From NCBI GenBank assembly GCA_022827045.1, contig JAJDTQ010000009.1, forward strand, positions 1-7,146: a DNA stretch of 7,146 nucleotides, given 5' to 3'. The DNA comes from Candidatus Binatia bacterium (GTDB lineage: Bacteria; Desulfobacterota_B; Binatia; UBA9968; JAJDTQ01). Below, piece by piece: positions 1 through 6,313 of this stretch. The notes under the pieces were generated by a model. The model did no database searches. It saw nothing but the letters and a program-made list of their open reading frames with translations, and was not told the origin of the DNA. A program made the position numbers and the translations under genes. How positions within the stretch are numbered: the first letter of the stretch is position 1; each line of letters opens with the position of its first letter.

Positions 1-429
1 CGGCAGGGCAGGGAAGTGGGCCTGAGCGAGGAGGAAGTGCTGGACGCCGAGCCGCTTCCCACCACCCGGGCAGCCATCTACGGCTGGTGGTGGATCGCCC
101 GGACCAAGCCGTGGCAGGAGGCCCTGGCCGCCTCCACCATCGCCGAGTGGACTAACGACGACCGGCTGCTGGGAGACCTGGGCGGAGGCAACTGCGGCCG
201 GCTGTACGAGAGCTGGAGCCGGGACCTCAAGTTCGCCGAAGAGCAGATGCCCAACTTCACCGCCCATCGTGCCGCGGACGAGAAGCACTCCGAGATGTTT
301 CTGGACATCTTCGAGCGGTTGGTGCCCGAGGGCGCCGAGGCGGGCGTGTTGAGCACCGCCCGGGAATCCATGGACATCCACCGGGCCTATTTCGGGGGCA
401 TGGCGGCGGCCATGGCGCGGCTGTCCTAG
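1..429 (+). CDS. Heme-oxygenase-like (TenA/PqqC superfamily) iron-containing redox protein, C-terminal part
   Basis: The reading frame is open to the left edge, so the gene probably starts outside the window. A GTG at 16 is the first possible start inside it, but it has no convincing ribosome binding site and would give only 137 aa, against the usual 220-250 aa. Counting from that GTG, the protein is all-helical in character and carries H84, D88 and H91 in the HxxxDxxH spacing that supplies metal ligands in heme-oxygenase-like diiron oxidases such as CADD and UndA. E44, in a helix about 40 residues earlier, is a candidate bridging glutamate. The first ligand pair (E/H) expected in the N-terminal half would lie off the window. 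Enzymes of this fold oxidise small substrates with O2, while TenA and PqqC relatives work without iron. It ends 21 bases before the cupin dioxygenase gene, so co-expression is likely. Family assignment is fairly firm; substrate is unknown. Confidence 0.75.
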   Translation, partial: RQGREVGLSEEEVLDAEPLPTTRAAIYGWWWIARTKPWQEALAASTIAEWTNDDRLLGDLGGGNCGRLYESWSRDLKFAEEQMPNFTAHRAADEKHSEMFLDIFERLVPEGAEAGVLSTARESMDIHRAYFGGMAAAMARLS

Positions 430-450
430 GCGCCGACGCGGGTATCCCCC

Positions 451-1473
451 ATGAAGATGGACCTGAAGGACCTCAACGACTCGCTGGCCGAGCACGACCT
501 CTCGGGCTTCTGGAACACGCGCACGCCCGAGCACCAGGACGAGGCGCCCTACCTGTGGAAGTGGCGCGAGGTCTACCCGTGCCTGATGGACGCCAGGGAG
601 TCCGTGGGGCTGGAGCTGGCGGAACGCCGGGCCATACGGCTGGTGAACCCGCAGAATCCCACCCGGGCCACCTCCCGGACTCTGCTCTTCACCTTCTCGG
701 TGGTGAACCCCGGCGAGATCGCGCGGCCGCACCGCCACAACATGGCGGCCATCCGCTTCGTGGTGAAGGGCAGCGGCGCGTTCACGCTGGTGGAGGGGGA
801 GCGCTTCCCCATGCACGAGGGCGACCTGATCCTCACCCCCAACTGGACATGGCACGAGCATCATAACGAGTCGGACGAGCCCATCGTGTGGCTCGACGGC
901 CTCGACGGCCCGCTCATCAACGCGCTCAACGTGCTGTTCTTCGAGAACTACGACAAGGACACTCAGGGGGTCAGCCGCGCCGACGGCGACGCGCAGATGC
1001 GCTTCGGCTTCGCCCGCCCGCCGGCCAACGCGGAATCGCCGGGGCGGGGGCTGCCGTTCCGGTACCACTGGGAGGACACCGACGCGTCGCTCCACAACAT
1101 CGCCGACGCCGAGGCCGACCCCTTCGACGGTCACCTGGTCCGCTACATCAACCCGGTGACCGGGGGCTACACCATGGCGACCCTGTCCTGCGAGGCACAG
1201 ATGCTCAAGCCGGGCTGGGTCACCGGCACCCACCGGCACACCAGCACCTCCCTGTACCACGTCTTCCGCGGCCGCGGCCGGACCGCGGTGGGCGAGGGGT
1301 TCCTGGAGTGGGAGAAGGGCGACTCGTTCATGATTCCCAACTGGCAGTGGCACCGCCACGAAAACCCCTTCGACGAGGAAGCGGTGCTTTTCACCATGAA
1401 CGACCGGCCGGTGCTGGAGGCGTTGCAGCTCTACCGGGAGGAGCAGCGTCCCGGCGGCAACGGCGGGCAGTAG
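451..1473 (+). CDS. Bicupin ring-cleavage dioxygenase, gentisate/salicylate 1,2-dioxygenase family
   Basis: A 340-aa cytoplasmic protein of normal length for gentisate 1,2-dioxygenases, which open a hydroxylated aromatic acid with O2 using Fe(II). The N-terminal cupin (about 75-155) has the iron triad H94, H96 and H135. R102, H137 and D149 fall exactly where salicylate 1,2-dioxygenase has R127, H162 and D174 (constant offset of 25, compared from memory). The C-terminal cupin (about 235-320) also keeps a His cluster: H261, H263, H301 and H303. With the same offset, the substrate-pocket positions that are Trp104 and Gly106 in the salicylate enzyme (commonly Tyr/Ala in gentisate enzymes) are L79 and T81 here, so the natural substrate may be neither gentisate nor salicylate. 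The start at 451 has a weak ribosome binding site; ATG 457 is an alternative that changes little. It lies 26 bases before the first UbiD gene, suggesting that decarboxylation and ring opening belong to one pathway. 1-Hydroxy-2-naphthoate dioxygenase is another possible activity in this family. Confidence 0.88.
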   Translation: MKMDLKDLNDSLAEHDLSGFWNTRTPEHQDEAPYLWKWREVYPCLMDARESVGLELAERRAIRLVNPQNPTRATSRTLLFTFSVVNPGEIARPHRHNMAAIRFVVKGSGAFTLVEGERFPMHEGDLILTPNWTWHEHHNESDEPIVWLDGLDGPLINALNVLFFENYDKDTQGVSRADGDAQMRFGFARPPANAESPGRGLPFRYHWEDTDASLHNIADAEADPFDGHLVRYINPVTGGYTMATLSCEAQMLKPGWVTGTHRHTSTSLYHVFRGRGRTAVGEGFLEWEKGDSFMIPNWQWHRHENPFDEEAVLFTMNDRPVLEALQLYREEQRPGGNGGQ

Positions 1474-1499
1474 CCTGACATCCGGACACGGCGCCGAAC

Positions 1500-3104
1500 A
1501 TGTCCTATCCCGACCTTCAAGAGCACCTGTCCAACCTGGAGTCCGCCGGACTCCTGTTGCGCATCCGCCACCCCATCAACAAGGACACGGAGATGCACCC
1601 GCTGGTGCGCTGGCAGTTCCGCGGCGGCCTGCCCGAGGCGGAGCGCAAGGCGTTCCTGTTCGAGAACGTGGTGGACAGCCATGGCCGCACCTACGACGTG
1701 CCGGTGGCGGTGGCCGCGCTGGCGGCGTCGCCGCAGGTCTATTCGGTGGGACTGCAGCGCCCGGTGGACGAGATTCCCGAGCTCTGGGCCCACGCCCTGG
1801 CGAATCCCATCGAGCCCGCCATCGTCGATTCCGGGCCGGTGCACGACGTAGTGCTGCAAGGGGCGGACCTCGACGTCGAGGGCGGCGGGTTGCTCCAGCT
1901 CCCGGTGCCCATCTCCACCCCGGGTTTCGACAACGCGCCCTACACCACCTGCTCCCACTGGTTCACCAAGGACCCCGACACGGGCGTCCGCAACCAGGGC
2001 AACTACCGCGGACAGATTAAGAGCCAGAAGCGCGTCGGCATGTACGCCGGCGTGCACCAGCACATCTTCCCCCACTGGGACAAGCGCCGGGAACGCGGCG
2101 AGCCCCTGCATGCCGCGCTGGTGGTGGGCGCGCCGCCGGTGGTCTCCTACGGCACCGTCCAGAAGGTGCCGCCGGGAGTGGACGAGATGGGCATCGCCGG
2201 CGGCCTGGCGGGAGAGCCGGTCCGGCTGGTCCGGTGCAAGACCGTGGACATCGAGGTGCCCGACAACGCAGAGATCGTCATCGAGGGGCTCATCAACACC
2301 GATTTCGTGGAGCCGGAGGGTCCCTTCGGGGAGTCCCACGGCTACCTGCACCCGCGCACGGTGTCGCCGTTCATGGAGGTCACCGCCATCACCATGAAGC
2401 GCAAGCCGGTGCTGTGCTCGTTCATCAGCCAGGTGACCCCCAGCGAATCCAGCGTCATCAAGAAGGTGGGCTACGAGCCGCTGCTGCGGCGCTACCTGCG
2501 TGACACCGTGGGCATCAAGAGCGTCACCCAGGTGGCCATGCACGAGCCCCTCACCAATCTGCGCAAGCTCGTGATCGTGCAGATGAGCAAGCCGGCCGAA
2601 GGGGACGTGTGGCGCGCCTTGAACAGCATCGCCAACTACCAGCACGGCGTCGGCAAGATCGCCATTGCGGTGGACGACGACATCGACCCCCATAACCTGG
2701 ACGCGGTCTGGTGGGCCATCTGCTACCGCTCCAAGCCACACCAGGACGTGCTGATCCTTCCGGGGCGGGTCAAGGGCCACTCGCCGCCGTTCGAGGACGA
2801 AGGCCACCTGGTCACGGCCAAGGAGATGTTCTACCAGCCGGCCACGGACTCGGGCATGCTCATCAACGCCATCCTGAAGGAACCCTTCCCACCGATTTCG
2901 CTGCCCAAGCGCGAGTTCATGGAGCACGCCCTGGAGCTGTGGAACCGGCTGGAGCTGCCGCCCCTGGAGCCTCAGGCGCCGTGGTACGGCTATTCGCTGG
3001 GGCAGTGGGATGACGAGTGGGAGGAGGAGGCACAGCTCGCGGTGAAGAGCGACTATCTCCAGACCGGCGCCAAGCTGGCCAAGCGCCGGGTCAAGCCCAG
3101 TTGA
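1500..3104 (+). CDS. UbiD-family prenylated-FMN-dependent decarboxylase (first copy)
   Basis: A 534-aa soluble protein matching UbiD (de)carboxylases along its full length. This family reversibly decarboxylates aromatic or unsaturated acids with prenylated FMN, Mn2+ and K+. Compared from memory with Aspergillus niger Fdc1, the metal/phosphate ligands N168, H191 and E233 correspond to N165, H188 and E229. The catalytic Arg-Glu-Glu set R173, E277 and E282 corresponds to R170, E273 and E278, the last two in the EGPFGE signature at 273-278. The N-terminal domain begins within the first few residues after ATG 1500, which supports that start despite a weak ribosome binding site. The protein is about 40 residues longer than the second UbiD gene, mostly in an acidic C-terminal tail (about 495-534, with WDDEWEEE). 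It needs a UbiX-type prenyltransferase for cofactor, and none is in the window. Its place between a ring-cleavage dioxygenase and a dihydroxyphthalate-decarboxylase homologue points to aromatic catabolism, not ubiquinone synthesis. The substrate is unknown. Confidence 0.93.
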   Translation: MSYPDLQEHLSNLESAGLLLRIRHPINKDTEMHPLVRWQFRGGLPEAERKAFLFENVVDSHGRTYDVPVAVAALAASPQVYSVGLQRPVDEIPELWAHALANPIEPAIVDSGPVHDVVLQGADLDVEGGGLLQLPVPISTPGFDNAPYTTCSHWFTKDPDTGVRNQGNYRGQIKSQKRVGMYAGVHQHIFPHWDKRRERGEPLHAALVVGAPPVVSYGTVQKVPPGVDEMGIAGGLAGEPVRLVRCKTVDIEVPDNAEIVIEGLINTDFVEPEGPFGESHGYLHPRTVSPFMEVTAITMKRKPVLCSFISQVTPSESSVIKKVGYEPLLRRYLRDTVGIKSVTQVAMHEPLTNLRKLVIVQMSKPAEGDVWRALNSIANYQHGVGKIAIAVDDDIDPHNLDAVWWAICYRSKPHQDVLILPGRVKGHSPPFEDEGHLVTAKEMFYQPATDSGMLINAILKEPFPPISLPKREFMEHALELWNRLELPPLEPQAPWYGYSLGQWDDEWEEEAQLAVKSDYLQTGAKLAKRRVKPS

Positions 3105-3115
3105 CCTTGTCCGCG

Positions 3116-4123
3116 ATGTCCGACCCCTGCCATCTCCGTTTCGCGTGCCGCAACTACGACGGCACCAATGCCATTCTCCGCGGGGTCGTGAGCGCTCCGG
3201 GAATCGAGATCGAGGCGGTGGAGCAGGTGAGCGTGCAGGGCATGTTCGCGGCCATGTACCGGGGCGAGTTCGACGTCTCGGAGATGTCCCTGGCCGAGCT
3301 GATCTACTACACGTCGCGCAACCAGAACGATTTCATCGGAGTTCCCGTGTTTCCGTCCCGGATGTTCCGGCACGGCTTCATCGTGGTGCGGCGCGATGCC
3401 GGCGTCGACACGCCCCAGGACCTCGTGGGCAAGCGCCTGGGCTTCCTGCGCTGGGTGCAGACCGCCGCGGTGTGGATCCGCGGCATGCTGACGGACGAGT
3501 ACGGCGTGACGCCGAAGAACTCCCAGTGGCACGCGGGCTCGCTGCACCATTGGGACGACGGCGCCACCGAGACCTCGGTGAAGCTTCCGGGCGGCGCCGT
3601 CATCGAGGTGCTGCAGGGGGAGGGGAGCGCTGCCGAGCGGGCCATGCGCGCGCTGCGCGAGGGACGGCTGGACATGCTCGGGGTGACCGAAACGCAACTG
3701 CCGCCGCTGCTGGCCGACCCGACGCTGAAACGGCTGTTCGAGGATTACCGGGAGGTGGAGGCGCGGTACTTCACCAAGACCCGCCTCTTCCCCATCATGC
3801 ACGTGCTCGCGGTCAAGAAATCGGTGCTGGAGCGGAACCCCGAGGTAGCTCCAGCCCTCTTCGAGCTGTTCAGCCGGGCGAAGCGGCAGGCGCGGCAGTG
3901 GTACGCGGGCCTGCCGAGCATGGTGGTGGCTTGGCGCGAGCACGCGCTGGACGAGGAACGCGCGGTGTTCGGCGGCGACCCGTGTCCTTTCGGGCTCGAG
4001 GCCAACCGCCACGTGATCAACACGTTTATCGAGTACTGCGAGTTCCAGGGCATTTGCGAGCGCAACCTCTCGCCCGAGGAGCTGTTCGCACCCGACACTT
4101 GGGAGCTGGCGGAGCCGGAGTGA
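3116..4123 (+). CDS. 4,5-dihydroxyphthalate decarboxylase-like protein (periplasmic-binding-protein fold, NMT1/THI5-like)
   Basis: A 335-aa protein from ATG 3116. The frame is open further upstream, overlapping the UbiD gene, but the conserved family start (LRFACRNYDGT) begins at residue 7 and the ATG lies 11 bases after the UbiD stop, so this start is preferred. Family landmarks seen are FDVSEMSLAEL at 52-62, the very conserved PVFPSRMFRH at 77-86, DLVGKR at 102-107, and TAAVWIRGMLTDEYGV at 116-131. Characterised members convert 4,5-dihydroxyphthalate to protocatechuate and CO2 in phthalate degradation. The fold is that of a solute-binding protein, yet there is no signal peptide or lipobox and no permease or ATPase gene alongside, which favours a cytoplasmic enzyme over a transporter component. 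Lying between two UbiD genes, it would be the third decarboxylase homologue in a row. No phthalate dioxygenase or dihydrodiol dehydrogenase is in the window, so the exact substrate is open. Confidence 0.8.
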   Translation: MSDPCHLRFACRNYDGTNAILRGVVSAPGIEIEAVEQVSVQGMFAAMYRGEFDVSEMSLAELIYYTSRNQNDFIGVPVFPSRMFRHGFIVVRRDAGVDTPQDLVGKRLGFLRWVQTAAVWIRGMLTDEYGVTPKNSQWHAGSLHHWDDGATETSVKLPGGAVIEVLQGEGSAAERAMRALREGRLDMLGVTETQLPPLLADPTLKRLFEDYREVEARYFTKTRLFPIMHVLAVKKSVLERNPEVAPALFELFSRAKRQARQWYAGLPSMVVAWREHALDEERAVFGGDPCPFGLEANRHVINTFIEYCEFQGICERNLSPEELFAPDTWELAEPE

Positions 4124-4176
4124 CGTCCGAGCAGGACGACATGAGACCGAGAGAGCGTTTAATCGAGAGGTGACCC
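4124..4176 (+). other. 53-base intergenic gap with small hairpin and possible 10-codon leader ORF
   Basis: This gap is one of the two longest between genes here. It starts with a perfect 5-bp inverted repeat, CGTCC at 4124-4128 and GGACG at 4134-4138, around a 5-base loop. A short ORF, ATG 4141 to TGA 4173, would encode the decapeptide MRPRERLIER. Four of its ten codons (AGA twice, TTA, AGG) are A/T-rich types that the neighbouring genes seem to avoid. The ORF is in frame with the second UbiD gene and its stop lies three bases before that gene's start, so it also rules out an N-terminal extension of that gene. An AGGA at 4133-4136 precedes the ATG at close spacing. Whether it is translated cannot be judged from sequence. 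No promoter or terminator is evident. Confidence 0.25.
4165..4172 (+). promoter_or_regulatory. Ribosome binding site for the second UbiD gene
   Basis: GAGAGGTG is a good Shine-Dalgarno match ending four bases before ATG 4177. It fixes the start of the second UbiD gene and contrasts with the weak or absent sites before the cupin, first UbiD and dihydroxyphthalate-decarboxylase-like genes. Confidence 0.7.
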
Positions 4177-5655
4177 ATGGCCAGACCGCAACGCATACAC
4201 GACGCCGAGCTGACCCCCTTCGACGACCTTCGCGTGTGGCTCGCGCAGGTGGAGGAGAAAGGCCAGTTGGAGCGCATTTCCGGTGCCCACTGGGACCTGG
4301 AGGTGGGCGCGCTGAACGAGATCATCTGTGAGCGCACGCCGACCCCGCCCGCGCTGCTGTTCGAGGACGTGGTGGGGCACGAGGGCAAGGGCCGGGTCCT
4401 GGCCAACATGATGGAGACCATGGAGCGCACCGCGCTCGCCCTGAACCTGCCTCCCGATCTCAGCACCATCGAGGTCATCGACCGGCTGCGCACGCGTCTG
4501 AGCGTCTTGGAGCCGGTGGAGCCGCGGGTGCTGGCGACCGGGCCGGTCATGGAGAACCGTCATACCGGCGACGACATCAACATCCTCGACATTCCGGTGC
4601 CGCGCTGGCACTCGGGCGACGGCGGCCGTTATCTCGGCACCGCGCACCTGGTGGTCACGCGGGACCCGGAGACCGGCGACGAGAACGTGGGCTGCTACCG
4701 CGTCATGGTGCACGAGCGCGACAAGCTCGCGCTCTACATCTCGCCGGGCAAGCACGGGCGCATGCACATGGAGAAGACGCTCCGCGCCGGCAAGCCCATG
4801 CAGGTGGCCATGGCCTTCGGCCAGCACCCGCTGGTCTTCATGGCCGCGACCCAGGCGGTGCCCCCGGGCGTGAGCGAGTACGCCTGGGCCGGCGGCCTGG
4901 TGGAACAGCCCCTGAGTGTCATCGAGGCGCCCATCACCGGGCTCCGCGTGCCCGCCGCCGCGGAGATTGTAGTGGAAGGGGAGATCATCCCCGGCGACAC
5001 GCGCCCCGAGGGACCCTTCGGCGAGTGGACCGGCTACTACGCCAGCGCCCGCCGCGCCGAGCCGGTGGTGCAGTTGAAGGCCCTGTACCACCGCGACAAT
5101 CCGATCCTCACCGGCGCGCCGCCGTTTCGTCCCACCATCCACGGCATGTACCGCTCCATGCTGCGTTCGGCCATGATCTGGAACGGCGTGGAGAGGGGCG
5201 GGGTGCCGGACGTGGTGGGTGTGTACGTGCCGCCGCCGGCCCAGCGTTTCATGATCGTCGTCGCCATCCGGCAGCGTTACCCGGGCCACGCCAAGCAGGC
5301 GGCGATGATGGCCGCCCAGTGCCACGCCGGCGCCTACCTCGGCCGCTACGTGGTGGTGGTGGATGACGACGTGGACATCACGAACCTGAACGAGGTGGTG
5401 TGGGCCATGTGCACGCGCTCCAATCCCGAGGAGTCCATCGACATCATCCGCCGCACCTGGAGCGGGCCGCTGGACCCCATCATCCCGCGCGACAAGAAGG
5501 GCCTCAACTCCCGCGCCATCATCGACGCCACCCGGCCCTTCGAGTGGAAGGACCAGTTCCCGGCGGTGAGCCAGATCGACAGGGAGACCCACGACGCGGT
5601 GTCCGGCAGGTGGAAGGACGAGTTGGAACGGGTCGTACGGGGGCACCGGCAATAG
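4177..5655 (+). CDS. UbiD-family prenylated-FMN-dependent decarboxylase (second, divergent copy)
   Basis: A 492-aa soluble UbiD-family protein, close to the length of E. coli UbiD. Expected metal/phosphate ligands are N170, H193 and E234, and the catalytic set is R175 (in GCYR), E278 and E283 (EGPFGEWTGYY from 278). The 44-residue spacing from E234 to E278 equals that of Fdc1 E233 to E277, as it does in the first copy. The C-terminal domain has the usual VVVVDDDVDI strand at 392-401. Away from these motifs it differs clearly from the 534-aa copy (different N-terminus, no acidic tail, EWTGYY against ESHGYL after the signature), so the pair is not a recent tandem duplication. It could act on another substrate or be a partner subunit, as two UbiD-type subunits occur together in phenylphosphate carboxylase. 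The start at ATG 4177 is supported by a strong ribosome binding site and an in-frame stop just upstream. The substrate is unknown; cofactor supply by UbiX must come from elsewhere. Confidence 0.93.
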   Translation: MARPQRIHDAELTPFDDLRVWLAQVEEKGQLERISGAHWDLEVGALNEIICERTPTPPALLFEDVVGHEGKGRVLANMMETMERTALALNLPPDLSTIEVIDRLRTRLSVLEPVEPRVLATGPVMENRHTGDDINILDIPVPRWHSGDGGRYLGTAHLVVTRDPETGDENVGCYRVMVHERDKLALYISPGKHGRMHMEKTLRAGKPMQVAMAFGQHPLVFMAATQAVPPGVSEYAWAGGLVEQPLSVIEAPITGLRVPAAAEIVVEGEIIPGDTRPEGPFGEWTGYYASARRAEPVVQLKALYHRDNPILTGAPPFRPTIHGMYRSMLRSAMIWNGVERGGVPDVVGVYVPPPAQRFMIVVAIRQRYPGHAKQAAMMAAQCHAGAYLGRYVVVVDDDVDITNLNEVVWAMCTRSNPEESIDIIRRTWSGPLDPIIPRDKKGLNSRAIIDATRPFEWKDQFPAVSQIDRETHDAVSGRWKDELERVVRGHRQ

Positions 5656-5686
5656 GACGCGGCATCGCGTGGGCGTTCCCGCGTCC
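5655..5686 (+). other. Inverted repeats capable of two alternative hairpins before the GST gene
   Basis: Directly after the second UbiD stop, GGACGCGG (5655-5662) and CCGCGTCC (5679-5686) form a perfect 8-bp inverted repeat with a 16-base spacer. The right arm can instead pair with the spacer: GCGTGGG (5667-5673) with CCCGCGT (5678-5684) gives a 7-bp stem with two G-U pairs and a four-base CGTT loop. The two folds exclude each other because they share the right arm. No T-run follows, so this is not a standard intrinsic terminator. It sits three bases before the GST ribosome binding site. Such repeats can arise by chance in GC-rich DNA. Confidence 0.4.
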
Positions 5687-5688
5687 AC

Positions 5689-5698
5689 GGGGAGGGAG
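5689..5698 (+). promoter_or_regulatory. Ribosome binding site for the GST gene
   Basis: GGGGAGGGAG is a strong purine-rich Shine-Dalgarno sequence six bases before ATG 5705. It selects that ATG over the in-frame GTG at 5669, which lies inside the inverted repeat region and would add twelve residues unlike a GST N-terminus. Confidence 0.75.
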
Positions 5699-5704
5699 CA
5701 CGAC

Positions 5705-6313
5705 ATGAGCGACATCAAGCTTTACGACTTCAAGACCTCGCCCAACTGTCAGCGGGTGAAGGTGGTCCTGGAAGAGAAGGGGCTGGACTACGAGACGGTC
5801 CCCATCGACCTGCGCAAGCAGGAGCAGAAGGCGCCCGAGTACCTCGCCCTGAACCCCTACGGCAAGGTGCCGGTGCTGGTGGACGGCGGCACGGTGCTCT
5901 ACGAGTCCTGCATCATCAACGAGTACCTGGAGGACAAGTACCCCGATCCGCCGCTGCTGCCTGCCGACCCGTCGGCGCGCGCCCGGATCCGCATCCTCAT
6001 CGACTACGGCATCAACCACACCAACGACAGCCACCAGGCCATCCGCGCCGAGATGATGAAGGCCGAGGGCGAGCGCGACTCCGGCGCCCTGGCCGGGGCC
6101 AAGGCGCGGTTCCTCGAGGAGCTGCAGCCCCTGGAGCGCGAGCTGGAAGGCCGCGACTACATGGCCGGCGACTTCTCGCTGCTCGACGCCGCCCACGTGC
6201 CGCGGGTCATGCGCCACGTCGAGTGGGGCATTCTGCCGGATGCGAGCCTGCCGTTGCTGAATGCGTGGTACGAACGCATGACCGCGCGCGCGTCCGTCCG
6301 TGCCCTTGGCTGA
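5705..6313 (+). CDS. Glutathione S-transferase family protein
   Basis: A 202-aa cytosolic GST. The N-terminal thioredoxin-like domain (about 1-80) has the active-site segment S12-P13-N14-C15 followed by QRVKVVLEEKGL, the cis-proline loop K54-V55-P56, and the glutathione-binding pair E67-S68. The C-terminal helical domain (about 90-200) contains the S158-x-x-D161 helix-capping motif usual in GSTs. S12 lines up with the catalytic-position serine of zeta-class and bacterial maleylpyruvate isomerases (alignment on the following Arg-Val/Leu), but the zeta hallmark SSC is not present. Because a gentisate-dioxygenase-family gene is in the same block, isomerisation of the ring-cleavage product is an attractive role. 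Ether cleavage, dehalogenation or general detoxification are alternatives. The gene lies 49 bases after the second UbiD gene, and its end overlaps the start of the flavoprotein gene. Family assignment is firm; specific function is inference. Confidence 0.9.
   Translation: MSDIKLYDFKTSPNCQRVKVVLEEKGLDYETVPIDLRKQEQKAPEYLALNPYGKVPVLVDGGTVLYESCIINEYLEDKYPDPPLLPADPSARARIRILIDYGINHTNDSHQAIRAEMMKAEGERDSGALAGAKARFLEELQPLERELEGRDYMAGDFSLLDAAHVPRVMRHVEWGILPDASLPLLNAWYERMTARASVRALG

Noticed and set aside
1431..2927. Long minus-strand open frame (about 498 codons) opposite the first UbiD gene
   Set aside because: Its translation is a His/Val/Arg/Leu-rich low-information protein without recognisable motifs, a typical mirror of a GC-rich coding strand; the + strand has a complete UbiD protein with all catalytic residues.
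3017..3115. N-terminal extension of the dihydroxyphthalate-decarboxylase-like gene by 33 codons from an upstream ATG
   Set aside because: The extension overlaps the UbiD tail, reads as Gly/Arg/Gln-rich out-of-frame sequence, and family similarity begins only after ATG 3116.
3116..4123. Periplasmic substrate-binding protein of an ABC transporter
   Set aside because: No signal peptide or lipobox at the N-terminus, no permease or ATPase nearby, and the specific 4,5-dihydroxyphthalate-decarboxylase segments are present; kept only as an alternative.
5350..5373. GTGGTGGTGGATGACGACGTGGAC, a repeat-like stretch inside the second UbiD gene
   Set aside because: It simply encodes the conserved Val-rich strand and Asp cluster (VVVDDDVD) of UbiD proteins; the first UbiD copy has the matching segment around residues 387-396.
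4159..5718. Long minus-strand open frame (about 519 codons) opposite the second UbiD gene
   Set aside because: Same mirror effect of third-position GC bias; composition is dominated by His, Arg, Gly and Val, and there is no domain signature.
6283..6300. (CG)5 run followed by TCCGTCCG near the GST end as a slippage site or regulatory repeat
   Set aside because: Short, within coding sequence of a GST with a normal length and end, and expected by chance in DNA this GC-rich.
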